64,000 nucleotides of DNA from Planctomycetota bacterium (GTDB taxonomy: Bacteria > Planctomycetota > Planctomycetia > Pirellulales > Pirellulaceae): the NCBI GenBank assembly GCA_024277285.1, contig JAJRVM010000284.1, positions 17,633-81,632 of the forward strand. Reading direction: 5' to 3'. The notes beneath the pieces are model-generated. The model was not told the DNA's origin. It did no database searches and saw nothing but the letters and a program-made list of their open reading frames with translations. The stretch's first letter is position 1, and every line of letters begins with the position of its first letter. Below, in pieces: positions 48,692 through 59,000 of this stretch. The position numbers and the translations under genes were made by a program.

Positions 48692-49627
48692 TTAGTCGAG
48701 AAATCCAACCAACTCGGCACTGCGGCTGGGTTCTTGCAGCTTGCGTAGTGCGCGGTCTTCAATCTGGCGAATGCGTTCACGGGTCACTTTGAAGATCGAA
48801 GCGACTTCTTCAAGCGTATAGTTATAGCCATCACCGAGCCCATAACGCAGGTTGATGATCTCACGTTCACGATAGCCGAGCGTTTGCAACAGGTTCTTGA
48901 TGCGACCTTGCAGCATTTGGTGTCCTGCACCGGCGGCTGGCTCTTCGGCATCTTCCTTGGTCAACAGATCGGCGAACTTGCTGTCTTCGCCACGTCCGAC
49001 GGCTTGATCCAAGCTGGCGGGCATTTGGCGGATGCGCAGGATTTGGCGAGTTTCGTCGAGCGACAGACCGGTTGCTTCGGCCGTCTCTTCAACCGTCGGC
49101 TCGCGCCCCAGGTCATGGTACAACCGGCCATAAACCTGCTTGACCCGTGCAATCACCGGTGCCATGTGCACGGGCACGCGAATCGTACGACTCTGATCGG
49201 CCACCGCGCGGGTCACCGCTTGACGAATCCACCAAGTGGCATAAGTGCTGAACTTGAAACCACGCCGGTATTCAAACTTTTCGACGGCACGCATCAGCCC
49301 GGCATTCCCTTCCTGGATCAGGTCCAGGAAGCTGACTCCGCGATTGCGGTATTTCTTGACGATGGAAACGACCAGCCGCAGGTTACCGCGCGACAGCCCC
49401 TTCTTGGCCTCTTGATAGCTTGCCAACGCCTCTCGAAGACTATCCCAGCGCCGTTGCAGTCCGTCGGTAGTGTGCTGAGTCATGCGCAGCAAACGGCGCA
49501 GTTCACGGCGATTTTTCTGGCGCTGAGCGTCATCCTGACCGGTCGATTCGTCGAGCAGTTTCGATAGCTCGGCGACCCGTTTGGCGACGCGTTCAAAACG
49601 CGGATAAATCCCTTCAAAATGCTCCAT
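48692..49627 (-). CDS. Principal-type sigma-70 factor, C-terminal part (regions 2-4)
   Basis: 311 residues if translation starts at the ATG at 49627. Complete regions 2 ([54 protein letters not shown] in pieces), 3 ([16 protein letters not shown]) and 4 ([33 protein letters not shown]) are present, ending in GFLD as in planctomycete RpoD-like factors. The preceding reading frame is continuous with the region-1.2 ORF at 49640-50230 except for a TAA at 49640-49642, so the gene seems to be split (see finding). No ribosome-binding site precedes the ATG, so production would depend on reinitiation or readthrough. Two terminators follow the gene. Confidence 0.9.
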   Translation of the reverse strand: MEHFEGIYPRFERVAKRVAELSKLLDESTGQDDAQRQKNRRELRRLLRMTQHTTDGLQRRWDSLREALASYQEAKKGLSRGNLRLVVSIVKKYRNRGVSFLDLIQEGNAGLMRAVEKFEYRRGFKFSTYATWWIRQAVTRAVADQSRTIRVPVHMAPVIARVKQVYGRLYHDLGREPTVEETAEATGLSLDETRQILRIRQMPASLDQAVGRGEDSKFADLLTKEDAEEPAAGAGHQMLQGRIKNLLQTLGYREREIINLRYGLGDGYNYTLEEVASIFKVTRERIRQIEDRALRKLQEPSRSAELVGFLD

Positions 49628-49639
49628 TCGCAGACCAAG

Positions 49640-50230
49640 TTATTCGACCAACCGCGTCGCTCGGCAACGCCGTCGGATCAAATTGGTCCACTCCGTGCGG
49701 CGCTGAGTTTTGGTTGTATTGCGCGACAGTGCCGCGCGATAATCGTCGCCGTTCCGCAATTTTAGCACTTCGAGCGTCTTCAAATTGTGCGGGAATCGGC
49801 CCGTAATCTGATGCTTCTCGAGATGGTCGCTCACCGACACTTGGATCGTGCGGTCGAATGGGAGCTTCTTGTCGTGGACTCGTTCCAATGTCCGGACGGC
49901 CGAATGCAGCACGAAAGCTACCTGCAGCATCTCGCGGCGAAACCGTCGCCGTGATAGTTCGACCTGCCGAGCCAGCGATACCTCTTCCTTGTGGGAAAGG
50001 AGTGAGATCTTACCGATCTGGTTCAGATAAAGCCGTAACGGGTCGTCGGGCCACGTGATGTTGTCAGCTTCGACTTGAGCCCGGTCATCGTCCCAGGCCG
50101 ATGACGACTTCGTCGTCACCGGCGATGCTCGGCGAGCCATCTCCGGTTCGATTTCCATCGCCGTCGGCCCTGCCGCGCAGGGCGTTGGGTCCTCGAATTG
50201 TTCGTCCTCTGTCGCAAAAGTCTCGTACAT
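49640..50230 (-). CDS. Principal-type sigma-70 factor, N-terminal part (region 1.2)
   Basis: 196 residues ending in TAA. After an acidic start it has region 1.2 (WPDDPLRLYLNQIGKISLLSHKEEVSLARQVE, in pieces), then a helical non-conserved region as in planctomycete sigma factors, and ends RRRCRATRLVE. It stops where those proteins continue with an E-L-x-L-R sequence. The four codons after the TAA read LGLR in the same frame, then the ATG of the C-terminal part follows. The start is the ATG at 50230 with AGGTG 5 bases upstream. One base change (GAA to TAA) would explain the split. Confidence 0.85.
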   Translation of the reverse strand: MYETFATEDEQFEDPTPCAAGPTAMEIEPEMARRASPVTTKSSSAWDDDRAQVEADNITWPDDPLRLYLNQIGKISLLSHKEEVSLARQVELSRRRFRREMLQVAFVLHSAVRTLERVHDKKLPFDRTIQVSVSDHLEKHQITGRFPHNLKTLEVLKLRNGDDYRAALSRNTTKTQRRTEWTNLIRRRCRATRLVE

Positions 50231-51009
50231 TTTGACACCTGGGGGAGCCTGGTAGAATGGCGTCGCGATCCAATTTCGCTTGCCTGTACCAAGTGGCACC
50301 AGAAAAAGATGAATGTTTGTCGCGGAGTGACTCGGCACAGCCCAGCGCCCTTTGGCGGGTGGGTGGCGGCCTCCAGCGTAGCCATGGAACAACGTTGCCC
50401 TAGGATTACTTCTTGGATCGACTTCTTCGAGCAACGTCCTCCTTGAACGTCCTTGTTGTCAGCAGCGGCGTCGCTCAACAAATCTGTTTCACGAAAAGCT
50501 CGTCTCGCTCTTGCCGCAGCCTTTGAACATCACAGTATACTCGCAACAAGGGCTTGCGGCCAGCAATAGTATGTGCTAAAGACCATCGACTTGGCAAGTA
50601 CCACTACTTTTGTGGCACGTGGGGCATGCGGGACAGTTGGGTAAAACGAACTGGCGCCCCGGAAAAACTACCTGAGCCACACAGATTGGCCGATCCTTCC
50701 CTCACGCCAATTCGCGCCGCAGGAGGGCGACCGAGCAAGGGGTTGCCCAGCCTGCTGGGAGTGGGAGAGGGGGAGAGTGGGAGAGTGGGAGAGGGGGAGA
50801 GTGGGAGAGTGGGAGAGTGGGAGAGGGGGAGAGTGGGAGAGTGGGAGAGTGGGAGAGTGGGTCGTACCATCCGAACTTGCAACGCCCGGGTGTACGACGC
50901 GGCGGGGCAGCCTCGGAAAACCTGGTGGCCCCAGTCTGCCCCGTATTCGGCCTTTCGGTCAGTCCAGACGCGCCCTGAGCGGCGCGCTCCGCTCAACGTT
51001 CAATGGCGC
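50231..51009. other. Upstream region of the sigma gene
   Basis: 780 bases without a supported gene. Holds the GA-rich repeat at 50757-50861. The sigma promoter should lie in the low-coordinate part. Confidence 0.4.
50757..50861. repeat. 8-bp purine tandem repeat, twelve units
   Basis: Units are GTGGGAGA (A) and GGGGGAGA (B) from 50761, in the order A B A A B A A A B A A A plus a partial A. One strand is nearly all purine, so triplex or slipped structures are possible. Confidence 0.95.
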
Positions 51010-51924
51010 TCAACGTTCAATGGCATCGAGTGCCGCTTTCGCAGCACGGCGAACGTCGGGGTTGGAATCGGTCAGTGCTTCTGCCAACGCTTGCGTCGCG
51101 TCTTCCCCGTCCGGGCCCAATTCCGTTAACGCGACCGCAGCCCAATGGCGGACTACCGGGTTACTATGAGCAAGCGCGGCAATCAGTCCGGGGACCGCAT
51201 CCCGCCCCGTTTGCGCAATCACACCGGCCGTAATATCTTCCAGCACCAACGTGTCCTTCAGTTGATCGGACGAGGCGTTGGAAGCGGCGTCATGAGCTTT
51301 TTCCAGCTGTTCGTACACCTTGTCGAGTTCGTTCTGCAGTGATTCCAGGTCACTCACCAACGCGTCGTGTACTGCGCGGGCCAGCATCAGCTCGGCCTCG
51401 GCCTGTTCGGGCGACAAACTCGCTACGTCTGCGTTACGAGCACGTTTGTCGACACGTTTTTCAGCTTTTCCAGCGGCCACGAGCGTTTTCTCTGCCGGAC
51501 TCGAAGCACCGTCCTGCACTTTGCGCTGCGCATCGTCCGTCGCATCGTCCTGCAATGACTCGAGCGCCATGAGCATGGTTTCGTCATAGCGTTGGCGTAA
51601 CTCTTCGATATCGGCGGCCTGTTGGGCAATCTCCGCCGCCTGCTGCCGAATCAGCTTGCTCTTGTCTGCCAACATCGATTCCAGGAATCGTACGCGTTGT
51701 CGGTCCAGTCCACTCACGTCCGAAACGGCCGTCGGCCGATCTTCCGGCAATTGTGGGACACCGCTGGTCGCCAAGTGCGGGGTTGCCTCGGCCGGTAGCG
51801 AATCGAGCGAGGGGACGCGCGCGGTGATGGTGTACTGCATGATGCCCCAAAAGGCCGCTACCACCACCACCATGGTCGCGGTCATGTAGGCCGCCAATGT
51901 AAGCAAACCGATTCGATCGTTCAC
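51010..51924 (-). CDS. Membrane-anchored coiled-coil protein with C-terminal HEAT repeats
   Basis: 304 residues. One N-terminal membrane helix (LTLAAYMTATMVVVVAAFWGIM, in pieces) is followed by a long Gln/Glu-rich coiled coil (about 80-215). The C-terminus carries HEAT-like repeats (VPGLIAALAHSNPVVRHWAAVALTELG and ATQALAEALTDSNPDVRRAAKAAL, in pieces). The layout suggests an inner-membrane scaffold facing the periplasm or cytoplasm; no enzyme motif was seen. The gene stands about 200 bases downstream of the methyltransferase gene on the same strand. Confidence 0.75.
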   Translation of the reverse strand: MNDRIGLLTLAAYMTATMVVVVAAFWGIMQYTITARVPSLDSLPAEATPHLATSGVPQLPEDRPTAVSDVSGLDRQRVRFLESMLADKSKLIRQQAAEIAQQAADIEELRQRYDETMLMALESLQDDATDDAQRKVQDGASSPAEKTLVAAGKAEKRVDKRARNADVASLSPEQAEAELMLARAVHDALVSDLESLQNELDKVYEQLEKAHDAASNASSDQLKDTLVLEDITAGVIAQTGRDAVPGLIAALAHSNPVVRHWAAVALTELGPDGEDATQALAEALTDSNPDVRRAAKAALDAIER

Positions 51925-52130
51925 GACACACCTCCGGCCTCCGCAGACAAGGCTACCGTTCTACAAGGGGCGGGAGCACGATGAGAAAACGAACTGGGGC
52001 AAAGAATCAGCAGGCCCCAGCTGTCCCGCACCACTCCATTCTACTAGCGGCGCAGCGCGATCGTCAACAAAATGAAGACGGCAACCGCACTTCGTGGTTC
52101 GACAAGCCAAAGGGGGGGAGTCGGCAGTCG

Positions 52131-52712
52131 TTAACGGCGGCAGCGGTAGAAGAACGCGGGCGGGACGTTCCAGACCGGTTTGCTGACGTGGACGTCCGAA
52201 AAATAGCTGGCAAGCTTCTTGCGGAATCGCCGGCCGGCAGGAAGTAACAGCCCTTGGATGTAGCCAAATGTGATGAACTGCCCACCCGGCCTGAGTACTT
52301 GCATCATTGCATCCAGATAGGCCGTCTGGTCCTTGTCGGAAAACACCGCCCATGGTAGCCCGCTGACAATCGCGTCGACTTGCTGGACTCCTTGCGTTTC
52401 GCAAAGCGATTTCACCTCGCCCACACTTCCTTCAAGCACGCAAACATCAGGAAATCGTTCGCGCAGTACGTTGGCAAACCGCGCGCTGATCTCGATCGCA
52501 TAGAAGTCCGTTTCATTCGGCAGCTGCGACACGATCTCGCTGGTAATCGCACCCGTCCCCGGTCCATATTCCAGCACCGTCGAGGTGCTGTCCCAGTCAA
52601 CGGACGATACAAGATGCCGCGCAAGGTTCGCGGAACTCGGTGAAATCGCTCCAACCTCGCGCGGATGAGAAACAAATTCGCTAATGAACCTACGATAGTC
52701 GCGGGCGATCAT
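52131..52712 (-). CDS. SAM-dependent methyltransferase, phospholipid N-methyltransferase/rRNA-adenine-type fold
   Basis: 193 residues. An N-terminal HPREVGAISPSSANLARHL leads to the SAM-binding motif VLEYGPGTGAIT (motif I), then FYAIEIS (acidic residue of motif II) and IVSGLPWAVF (motif IV), followed by LRPGGQFITFGY. This arrangement is that of the COG3963-like phospholipid N-methyltransferases, which convert phosphatidylethanolamine stepwise to choline lipids. Small rRNA dimethyltransferases have a similar fold, so the substrate is not certain. GGGAG lies about 10 bases upstream of the ATG at 52712; an upstream start at 52799 has no support. Confidence 0.75.
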   Translation of the reverse strand: MIARDYRRFISEFVSHPREVGAISPSSANLARHLVSSVDWDSTSTVLEYGPGTGAITSEIVSQLPNETDFYAIEISARFANVLRERFPDVCVLEGSVGEVKSLCETQGVQQVDAIVSGLPWAVFSDKDQTAYLDAMMQVLRPGGQFITFGYIQGLLLPAGRRFRKKLASYFSDVHVSKPVWNVPPAFFYRCRR

Positions 52713-53286
52713 ACGTACCCATCTCCCGTGGCGCAATAGAACAAAAGGGCAACAAATAGAGCGGCGTCCGTATCGACGCAAAAGCAACTCAGTCGGCACG
52801 GTCGCAAGGTTCCGCCTCCACGGCGAAGACGCGGGTCACTATGACGGGATTCCCAGCAAGATGCAAGGTAGGCCCCGTCGCTTTGAACCCTACAGGTTAC
52901 CCACTGCACAGGAGTAAACAGGTTGCGACGCACATGGCGAGTGGGTCAAGGGACGAGCGAAAATGCGCCGCTCAGGAGAAAACCGCAGCGAAGTCCGGTG
53001 GGCTGCATTGTGAAAAATCGCACAATGCGATTCCGCCTCGTTCCGTTGGCGTCCAGGTGACCGGCAATGATTACAAAGGTTTTACGTAACCGATGTGCGC
53101 AGCGTCGCCGTGAATCCGTCCATTCAGGGGCTGAACCGTCCGTCTACGCCAAGAACGTGCCTTGCAGCCGGGCATCAGTTCCCATGTCCCCGTAACTGGT
53201 CCGTTTCGGCTCAAGCTGAGTGAGAGGTTTCCGTTCTTCACTCATCCACCGACGTTCCATCGCTCCACTGGTTGCAGATATCCCAC
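52713..53286. other. Non-coding gap
   Basis: About 570 bases between the CBS protein and the methyltransferase gene, both on the minus strand. Nothing recognised. Confidence 0.4.
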
Positions 53287-53736
53287 TTACCGCGATTGGG
53301 TTTCGCGTTCGTCAATTGCATTGACCAGTGCGGCGACAACGTCCATCGAGGTGATGAGGCCCACCGGCTTTCCATCCAAATTGAGTACGGGGAGGCGATG
53401 CACGTGCTTTTCGCACATCATGCGCGCGGCGGTTAACAGCGTCTGCTCGGGAGTGACGGAGCGGACCCCCGCCGACATTTCATTTTGAACGCGGTCGCCA
53501 TGCGCTCCTTCGTCCCATTTTCCCTGGAGCACGTGTTCACGACGAACGTAGTCGATGGCGCTGAGGATACCCACGCAATACCCACCCCCGTCCACCACCG
53601 GCGCACCGGAGATTCCTTTGTCGACGAACAGCTGAGCGGCGGCGGCGAGGGTCTGGTCTTTGGCCACGCACACGACCTGCCGCGTCATGACATCTTTGAC
53701 CTTCAAAGTCAGAAGGCGATCCACTGCGCTGTCCAT
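53287..53736 (-). CDS. CBS-domain pair protein (149 aa)
   Basis: Two CBS motifs make one Bateman module: VKDVMTRQVVCVAKDQTLAAAAQLF...GISGAPVVDGGGYCVGILSAID and VRSVTPEQTLLTAARMM...HVHRLPVLNLDGKPVGLITSMDVVAAL (given in pieces). Such proteins bind adenine nucleotides and sense energy state. The start at 53736 has AAGGAG 6 bases upstream. No fused catalytic domain. Confidence 0.9.
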   Translation of the reverse strand: MDSAVDRLLTLKVKDVMTRQVVCVAKDQTLAAAAQLFVDKGISGAPVVDGGGYCVGILSAIDYVRREHVLQGKWDEGAHGDRVQNEMSAGVRSVTPEQTLLTAARMMCEKHVHRLPVLNLDGKPVGLITSMDVVAALVNAIDERETQSR

Positions 53737-53864
53737 CTTGAACTCCTTCCTCACCTGTAAAGAGGCGAGTGATCGCGTGCGTCCGTCATACCCCTTGGTG
53801 TCACTCGGGCCAGCTAATCAGGCACCCGTCACACGACCGGTTTGACGCGCGACACGCTCTCGTA

Positions 53865-54677
53865 TTAGCGTAGCTCGCCGGTAGTTTCCTGACACGTTCT
53901 AAAATGATATAGGAAAATACCGGACGCAACAGCCACATTGAGCGAATCTGTTTCCAAACTCATCGGAATCGTTACCTGCGACTCGCATTGCAGCCGTGTG
54001 TCAGCTGCCACCCCTGTTAGCTCGTTTCCGAACACGAGCGCCAGCCGCCGCGGGCGTCGAGCCACCGCCAGTGGAGTGGCATTCGGATCGAGCACGGTGG
54101 CGGCGCAATGGAACCCGAAATCGTGACGCAGTCGCCGCAGATCGACATTGAGATCGGCGGACAGGCAGATATTGAGCTTCAGGGCGGTGGCCATCGACAC
54201 GCGTAGCACGCGGCGCGTGAAAGGGTCGATCGATTGATCGCCGATCAACACGAAATCGACACCAAACGCCGCACAATTGCGCAGGATTACCCCCAGGTTT
54301 TCCGCATCCCGCACGGCCGAACAAAGGACCGCGACTGCCGCATTAGCAGGGGGCGGCACCCGCGCAGACCAATCGCTCGCTGCCGGGCGAATACCGCAGC
54401 CGAGGATCCCTCGGTGAAATGGAAACCCGGCAATCGCCTCGAGTGTTTCTGACGCCCCGTAATAGACCGGCACCGAAGTCGGAGCGTCGATGCGGGCCAA
54501 CTGCGATTCGGCCACCAACAGCGACTCGACTGCGTAACGGCTCTCCAGCAGCCGCCTCACAACCAACTCGCCTTCGGCAATAAACCGACCTCGACGGGCG
54601 CGCAATTCGCGGTCCCGCAAGTTGGCATAAGGGGCAATTCGGGGGTCTTGAGGCGACTCGATTCGTATTCGCGGCAT
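53865..54677 (-). CDS. SpoU/TrmH-family RNA 2'-O-methyltransferase
   Basis: 270 residues. An N-terminal substrate-binding part (FIAEGELVVRRLLES) is followed by the SPOUT catalytic domain with its trefoil-knot motifs: AVRDAENLGVILRNCAAFGVD, LVFGNELTGV, IPMSLETDSLNVAVASG. These enzymes methylate ribose in rRNA or tRNA with SAM. The start is chosen at 54677 with GGGGAG just upstream; longer frames overlap the neighbouring gene. Only 7 bases separate it from the stop of the Tat-exported protein upstream, so the two are probably one operon despite unrelated roles. Confidence 0.88.
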   Translation of the reverse strand: MPRIRIESPQDPRIAPYANLRDRELRARRGRFIAEGELVVRRLLESRYAVESLLVAESQLARIDAPTSVPVYYGASETLEAIAGFPFHRGILGCGIRPAASDWSARVPPPANAAVAVLCSAVRDAENLGVILRNCAAFGVDFVLIGDQSIDPFTRRVLRVSMATALKLNICLSADLNVDLRRLRHDFGFHCAATVLDPNATPLAVARRPRRLALVFGNELTGVAADTRLQCESQVTIPMSLETDSLNVAVASGIFLYHFRTCQETTGELR

Positions 54678-54684
54678 CGCTCCC

Positions 54685-55713
54685 CTAGGCCATCCACGCA
54701 CGCCCTTTGCGCCGTTCGTTGCGAGTGACGATCTTGATCGCCAATTCCGCGTTGCTGGCGACTTGGAAGTCGAACATGCCGCAAATGATGAAGTCCGCGC
54801 CATTTCTAAACGCATATGAAAAACCGAACTTGGTCGGAATCGCACCGGCCGCCAGTACTTTGAACGCGACCCACGGCTTCTTTACGGTCGACATGTACTC
54901 GATCGTTTCTTTCGGATTCAAGCAGAACATGTTGTCGTGATAATCATCGTGGTTTGGCTTTGGGCCTTGTTGCCAGCAAAATTCTTTACGACTTGCTTCG
55001 GGCACCGCTGACCAATAACGGTCTGTGTGCAGGGTCTTGACGTAGTAGTCCGCGTCCAGCTTCTGCTCTTCACTCAGCACAATGTTCTTCAGGGAGTGGC
55101 CACCAATCCCGGCTTTGAGACCTTCTTTGTGGATCAAGTCGAGCGCCTTGCCGAGTGTGTCCGCATCGCCGTCGCGCGCACACTTGTCGGTGAAATTACC
55201 ATGCGTGTAGAGTGTCGTGGCACCTTTGTCCACCAAATCGCGAACCTGGTCGCGCATCTTCTTTTCGTCTTTGTCGGGCCGCATGCAGATCATGGTCTGC
55301 ATTTTGCTGCTAGTTTGCTTCTTGTATTTTTCAATGACATCCTGGCACGATGGATCGATTTGAATTGTGTCGATCCCTTGCTGTTCGCCCAGTGCCAACG
55401 TCTCGAAGACCTTCTCTTCCGTGTTATAGGCCTTGAATAGATTGGAAACGTACAGCAAATCCCGCGCATGAGCCCAGCCGCCGATTAGGTTCCCCCCCAT
55501 CAGCATGCGGCTCATTTTCAGGTCGCCGATTTTTCCGTGGGGAAAATCCCCGACCGAGTCGCTTGCCGCATTGGCCGGCGCTTGCTCGCGTTTGTCTTCT
55601 TCATTGAGCGCCGCCACAAGAATACGCTCTTCCAGGCTAACGGCGGCCCCTACGCCAGCGGCTCCTGCCAGGGCCTTGCCCAGAAAACTTCGTCGATTCG
55701 ATCCCTTTGACAT
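54685..55713 (-). CDS. Tat-exported aldo/keto reductase-like TIM-barrel protein
   Basis: 342 residues. The N-terminus has a twin-arginine motif (NRRSFLGKALAGAAGVGAA), so it is folded before export. The rest resembles planctomycete aldo/keto reductase-like proteins (MLMGGNLIGGWAHARDLLYV, FETLALGEQQGIDTIQID, LDLIHKEGLKAGIGGHSL). No clear NADPH-binding or complete AKR catalytic tetrad was identified, so activity is open. AGGAG lies 10 bases before the ATG at 55713. A 53-nt element shared with the TPR gene's upstream region lies about 150-200 bases upstream. Confidence 0.8.
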   Translation of the reverse strand: MSKGSNRRSFLGKALAGAAGVGAAVSLEERILVAALNEEDKREQAPANAASDSVGDFPHGKIGDLKMSRMLMGGNLIGGWAHARDLLYVSNLFKAYNTEEKVFETLALGEQQGIDTIQIDPSCQDVIEKYKKQTSSKMQTMICMRPDKDEKKMRDQVRDLVDKGATTLYTHGNFTDKCARDGDADTLGKALDLIHKEGLKAGIGGHSLKNIVLSEEQKLDADYYVKTLHTDRYWSAVPEASRKEFCWQQGPKPNHDDYHDNMFCLNPKETIEYMSTVKKPWVAFKVLAAGAIPTKFGFSYAFRNGADFIICGMFDFQVASNAELAIKIVTRNERRKGRAWMA

Positions 55714-56070
55714 GGCTCGATTACTCCTGATAAGTGAATAGCGCTCGCGGCGCAAATGCATTCCCAAAGACCGCAAATCCAAAGGCCCAAACAACAGGGA
55801 CCCGCACGGGATCGGATCGGCCCAGTAGGCGAAAGAGTCTCGCCAGCCAAGACGCGCCAGTTTCCAGCCCAACAAACTTCTTCACCCAGCACACAAGACG
55901 GTGGGGGGCGACCCAAAAACAACCAGCAATAAGCAACCTGACCTCAATGCCAGATCGCGCCGCACGCCCAATTCCATACGGTTAAACGGATACAGCGGTT
56001 TATTATAGCAGGTTTCCGCGAATCGCAAATCGTTGCGTGGCGGCAGCGGAATCAAGCTGACTCGCTGCGG
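55714..56070. other. Upstream region of the Tat-exported protein
   Basis: About 360 bases between the Tat-exported protein gene and the end of the secretin-like gene. It contains the shared element at 55862-55914 and nothing else recognised. Confidence 0.45.
55862..55914. repeat. Dispersed 53-nt element, copy 2
   Basis: See copy 1 at 21992-22044. 43 of 53 bases are the same. Both copies are in the same orientation and upstream of a minus-strand gene. Confidence 0.65.
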
Positions 56071-59000
56071 TCACCGGCGTGGCGCTGTGGGCTGTGCCTG
56101 GCCTCGGTTCGGACGTTGGCCACGCCCTGGCGGTGTTTGGCCCGGTTGCGTTTTGGATGGCGGCGGCTTGAGCCCCGGTTGCGCTTGGGCTTTGAGCACC
56201 TTTTGCAGCACGCTTTGCAGCCGGGAGCCATCGACATGCGTACTCACTTTGATCACCTGCACGTCCGAGACCGGCTTGGCCGCATCATCCAATGCCTCAA
56301 TCATGCTCGCGACGACCGACATCAGGCTTTCACCTTCGGTCGAGACCAGCATCGTATTGGACAAATCGTCGATACCAATTGACAGTTTGCCTTCAAAACG
56401 TGCCGACGAGCGTGAATCGGGTGGCGAGGTGTCCTCGCCAAGCCCGAAGGCCGAAATCACGGTCATGCCACCGCCACGCGATTGCTTGGCCTTATCATTC
56501 TTGCTGTTCTGCAGGGCACGATCATTCGAGCTGAGCAGGTCGCGATATGCGTCCTTGATCGTGTCGGCCACGATCGTGGCACGCGAATACTTGATCGTAA
56601 ACAGCTTGGTGACGCGCGCGTTCTGTGAACTGACCGGCTCCGGAACATCGTACAACTCGATCAATTCTGCGATCGTCTTCAGCTGTGCGGCATCTGCTCC
56701 TTGCACCAGAATCGTGTTCGTGTCCAAATCGGTGATGAACCTCAAGGGACGTCGCTTGGAGAGTCGCCGTTGGTCGCTCCCTGACGATCTTGGGGACATA
56801 CCGAACATCCAGGACATGCGATTCCGGCGGCGATCTTCCGTCTTGTCCTTGTCCTCAAAAAACTCTTCCAAGTTCATCACGATCCAAGTGGCGAGAGCGT
56901 ATTTGAGATGAAAGATCTGATAGTCCTTGCGTGGCGGCGCATTGCGCAGCGCCAGTTCTTCAAGCAATTCGAGTGCCCGCGCGTCACGCGATGCCAGCGT
57001 CAGGCGACCATCGGGACCGATCGACACGACGATTGGCGGTGCCACAGACGCGGCGGGTTGTTGCGTGATTGGCTCGACCGATTCGGAACTGGTTTTCGGG
57101 GAATTGGGCTCGGCCGTTTGTGGCGTGGCTGCATGTTGAAACAAAGCGGTTTGAAACAGGCCGCGGGGCAATGCGGCAGCTGCGGTCTTGGACCGCGCGT
57201 CGGCCCCTTCCACTCGAGGATGGCCTGGCGGACGGTTCGGTGCGCCGTCTGACTTTACTTCCGTCTTCGCGTCGCGACTCGCGGCATCCTTGGAATCGTC
57301 GCCGGACTTGGGGCGAGAATCGCTATTGGCATTGCTATTGGCATCGCTATTGGCATCGCTCGTGGAATTCACCGGTGGCAAGACGAGTGGATTGGGGGCC
57401 AATGCCTTGAAATCTTCTTGCAACTTCTTCAAGAATGCTTCGGTCTCCGCGCCCGGAACAATATCTAAGACGCGCGTCTTATCCCCGTCGCGACCAACGA
57501 GAGGTACCTCGCCCAACTTGACCAGAATACTGACCACTTCTTCGAGTTCGAGATCGTTGGCACGCACCAGCAGACGATTGTTCTCGATATCGGCGTCAAC
57601 GCGGAACTTGTCCCCAGACGGTTCACTGCGACTTCGTCGCGAGCTGTACCCGTACCCGTACCCGTACCTGTAGTCCATGTAGCTGGGACCCGACGAGCTT
57701 TGTTCATTTGAACCCAGCATCAAATACTGAATCGTTCCGGCCACTTCATCGGCTGCCAAGTGCCGCAACGGTATCACCTCCACGCGCCGCGCCGATCCGT
57801 CCAATTTTTCGATGGTCGAGCGGATCGTAAAGTGGTCGGCGATGGTCGCGTAGGCGATGATCGCGCGGTTGGTTTCGTCCACCTCCAGCCGCGTGCGCGG
57901 GTCGAGTCCACCCAGCTCGCGCAGCGACGCCACGAGCTTTTGCGGGTCAAGCTGAGTCATGCGATAAACTTGCATGCGTCCCAGGTAAGCTTGTAACGAG
58001 CTGGCGCCTTGCTCCGGCACGTCCATCAATTTGATCGCTTCGGCAATCGTCGCCATCTTGTCCGGAGCTGCCTGGACCAACAAGCTGTTGCGGCGCCGGT
58101 TCACCATCAAACGGACCGGCGTCTCTTTCGTCGGCAGCATCGCCTTGCTGCTGCTCTTGCGGGACGAAGAGGAGGAAGACCGTTGTTGTGCTGCCATGCG
58201 CTGCTGCATCTGCTGCTGCATCTGCATCATCATCTGCTTCTGTTTGGCCAGTTGCGATGCAGACATGCCCCTCGCAGTCGGCATGGTGTTGGTGCTGATG
58301 CCCAAGAACTGTGCCAGCGACTCACGCACGTCATCAGCGCGCACGTGTTGCAAGACAAACTCACGGACAAGTCGCGATGTTCCCCCTTCACTTCGCTGTT
58401 CCTCGGTCAACAACTGATCGATTTCGCGCAGATTACCGACCGCATCCATCGCTTCAATGCGGTTGGTGGCCTTCAAGGGCAACAGCTTGCCATTCTTGCT
58501 CAGTAACGGTTCCAGTTCGGTGACTGCCTCGCTGGCAAGCATCCAGTCCATCTCGAACAGCACACGCACGAAATCATACTGACTCAGTCGGTCCAGGTCC
58601 TTGCGTTGTGCGCGTGGCACCATGGCCGTGGTCAAATCTTCACACTTGACGATATTAACAAACTCGCCTTGAGGCAACATCGTGAAGCCACGAGCCAGCA
58701 ACAGGCGATTGAGCAACTCGCCCAATTCCGCGACCGTGTAGCCGCGCTGCGTGGAAATATTCAGATAGTCGCCTGGCAATTCTTGCCAGTCGATGCTGAC
58801 TCCGGCGATCTCCGCGTACCAATCCAGTACGTCGGGCCATTTCTGGCCGCGGAATTGGAAATGGACAACTCCATCGGGACCGGGCCGCACGTCGAACTCT
58901 TTCGCGTCGGCGGACTCAGGCGATTTCTCGATTCGCTTGATCGTCGTTGCTGGTCCTGTTTTCGCCCCCGGATCACCAGGTTTGCCGGATGACGAGCTGC

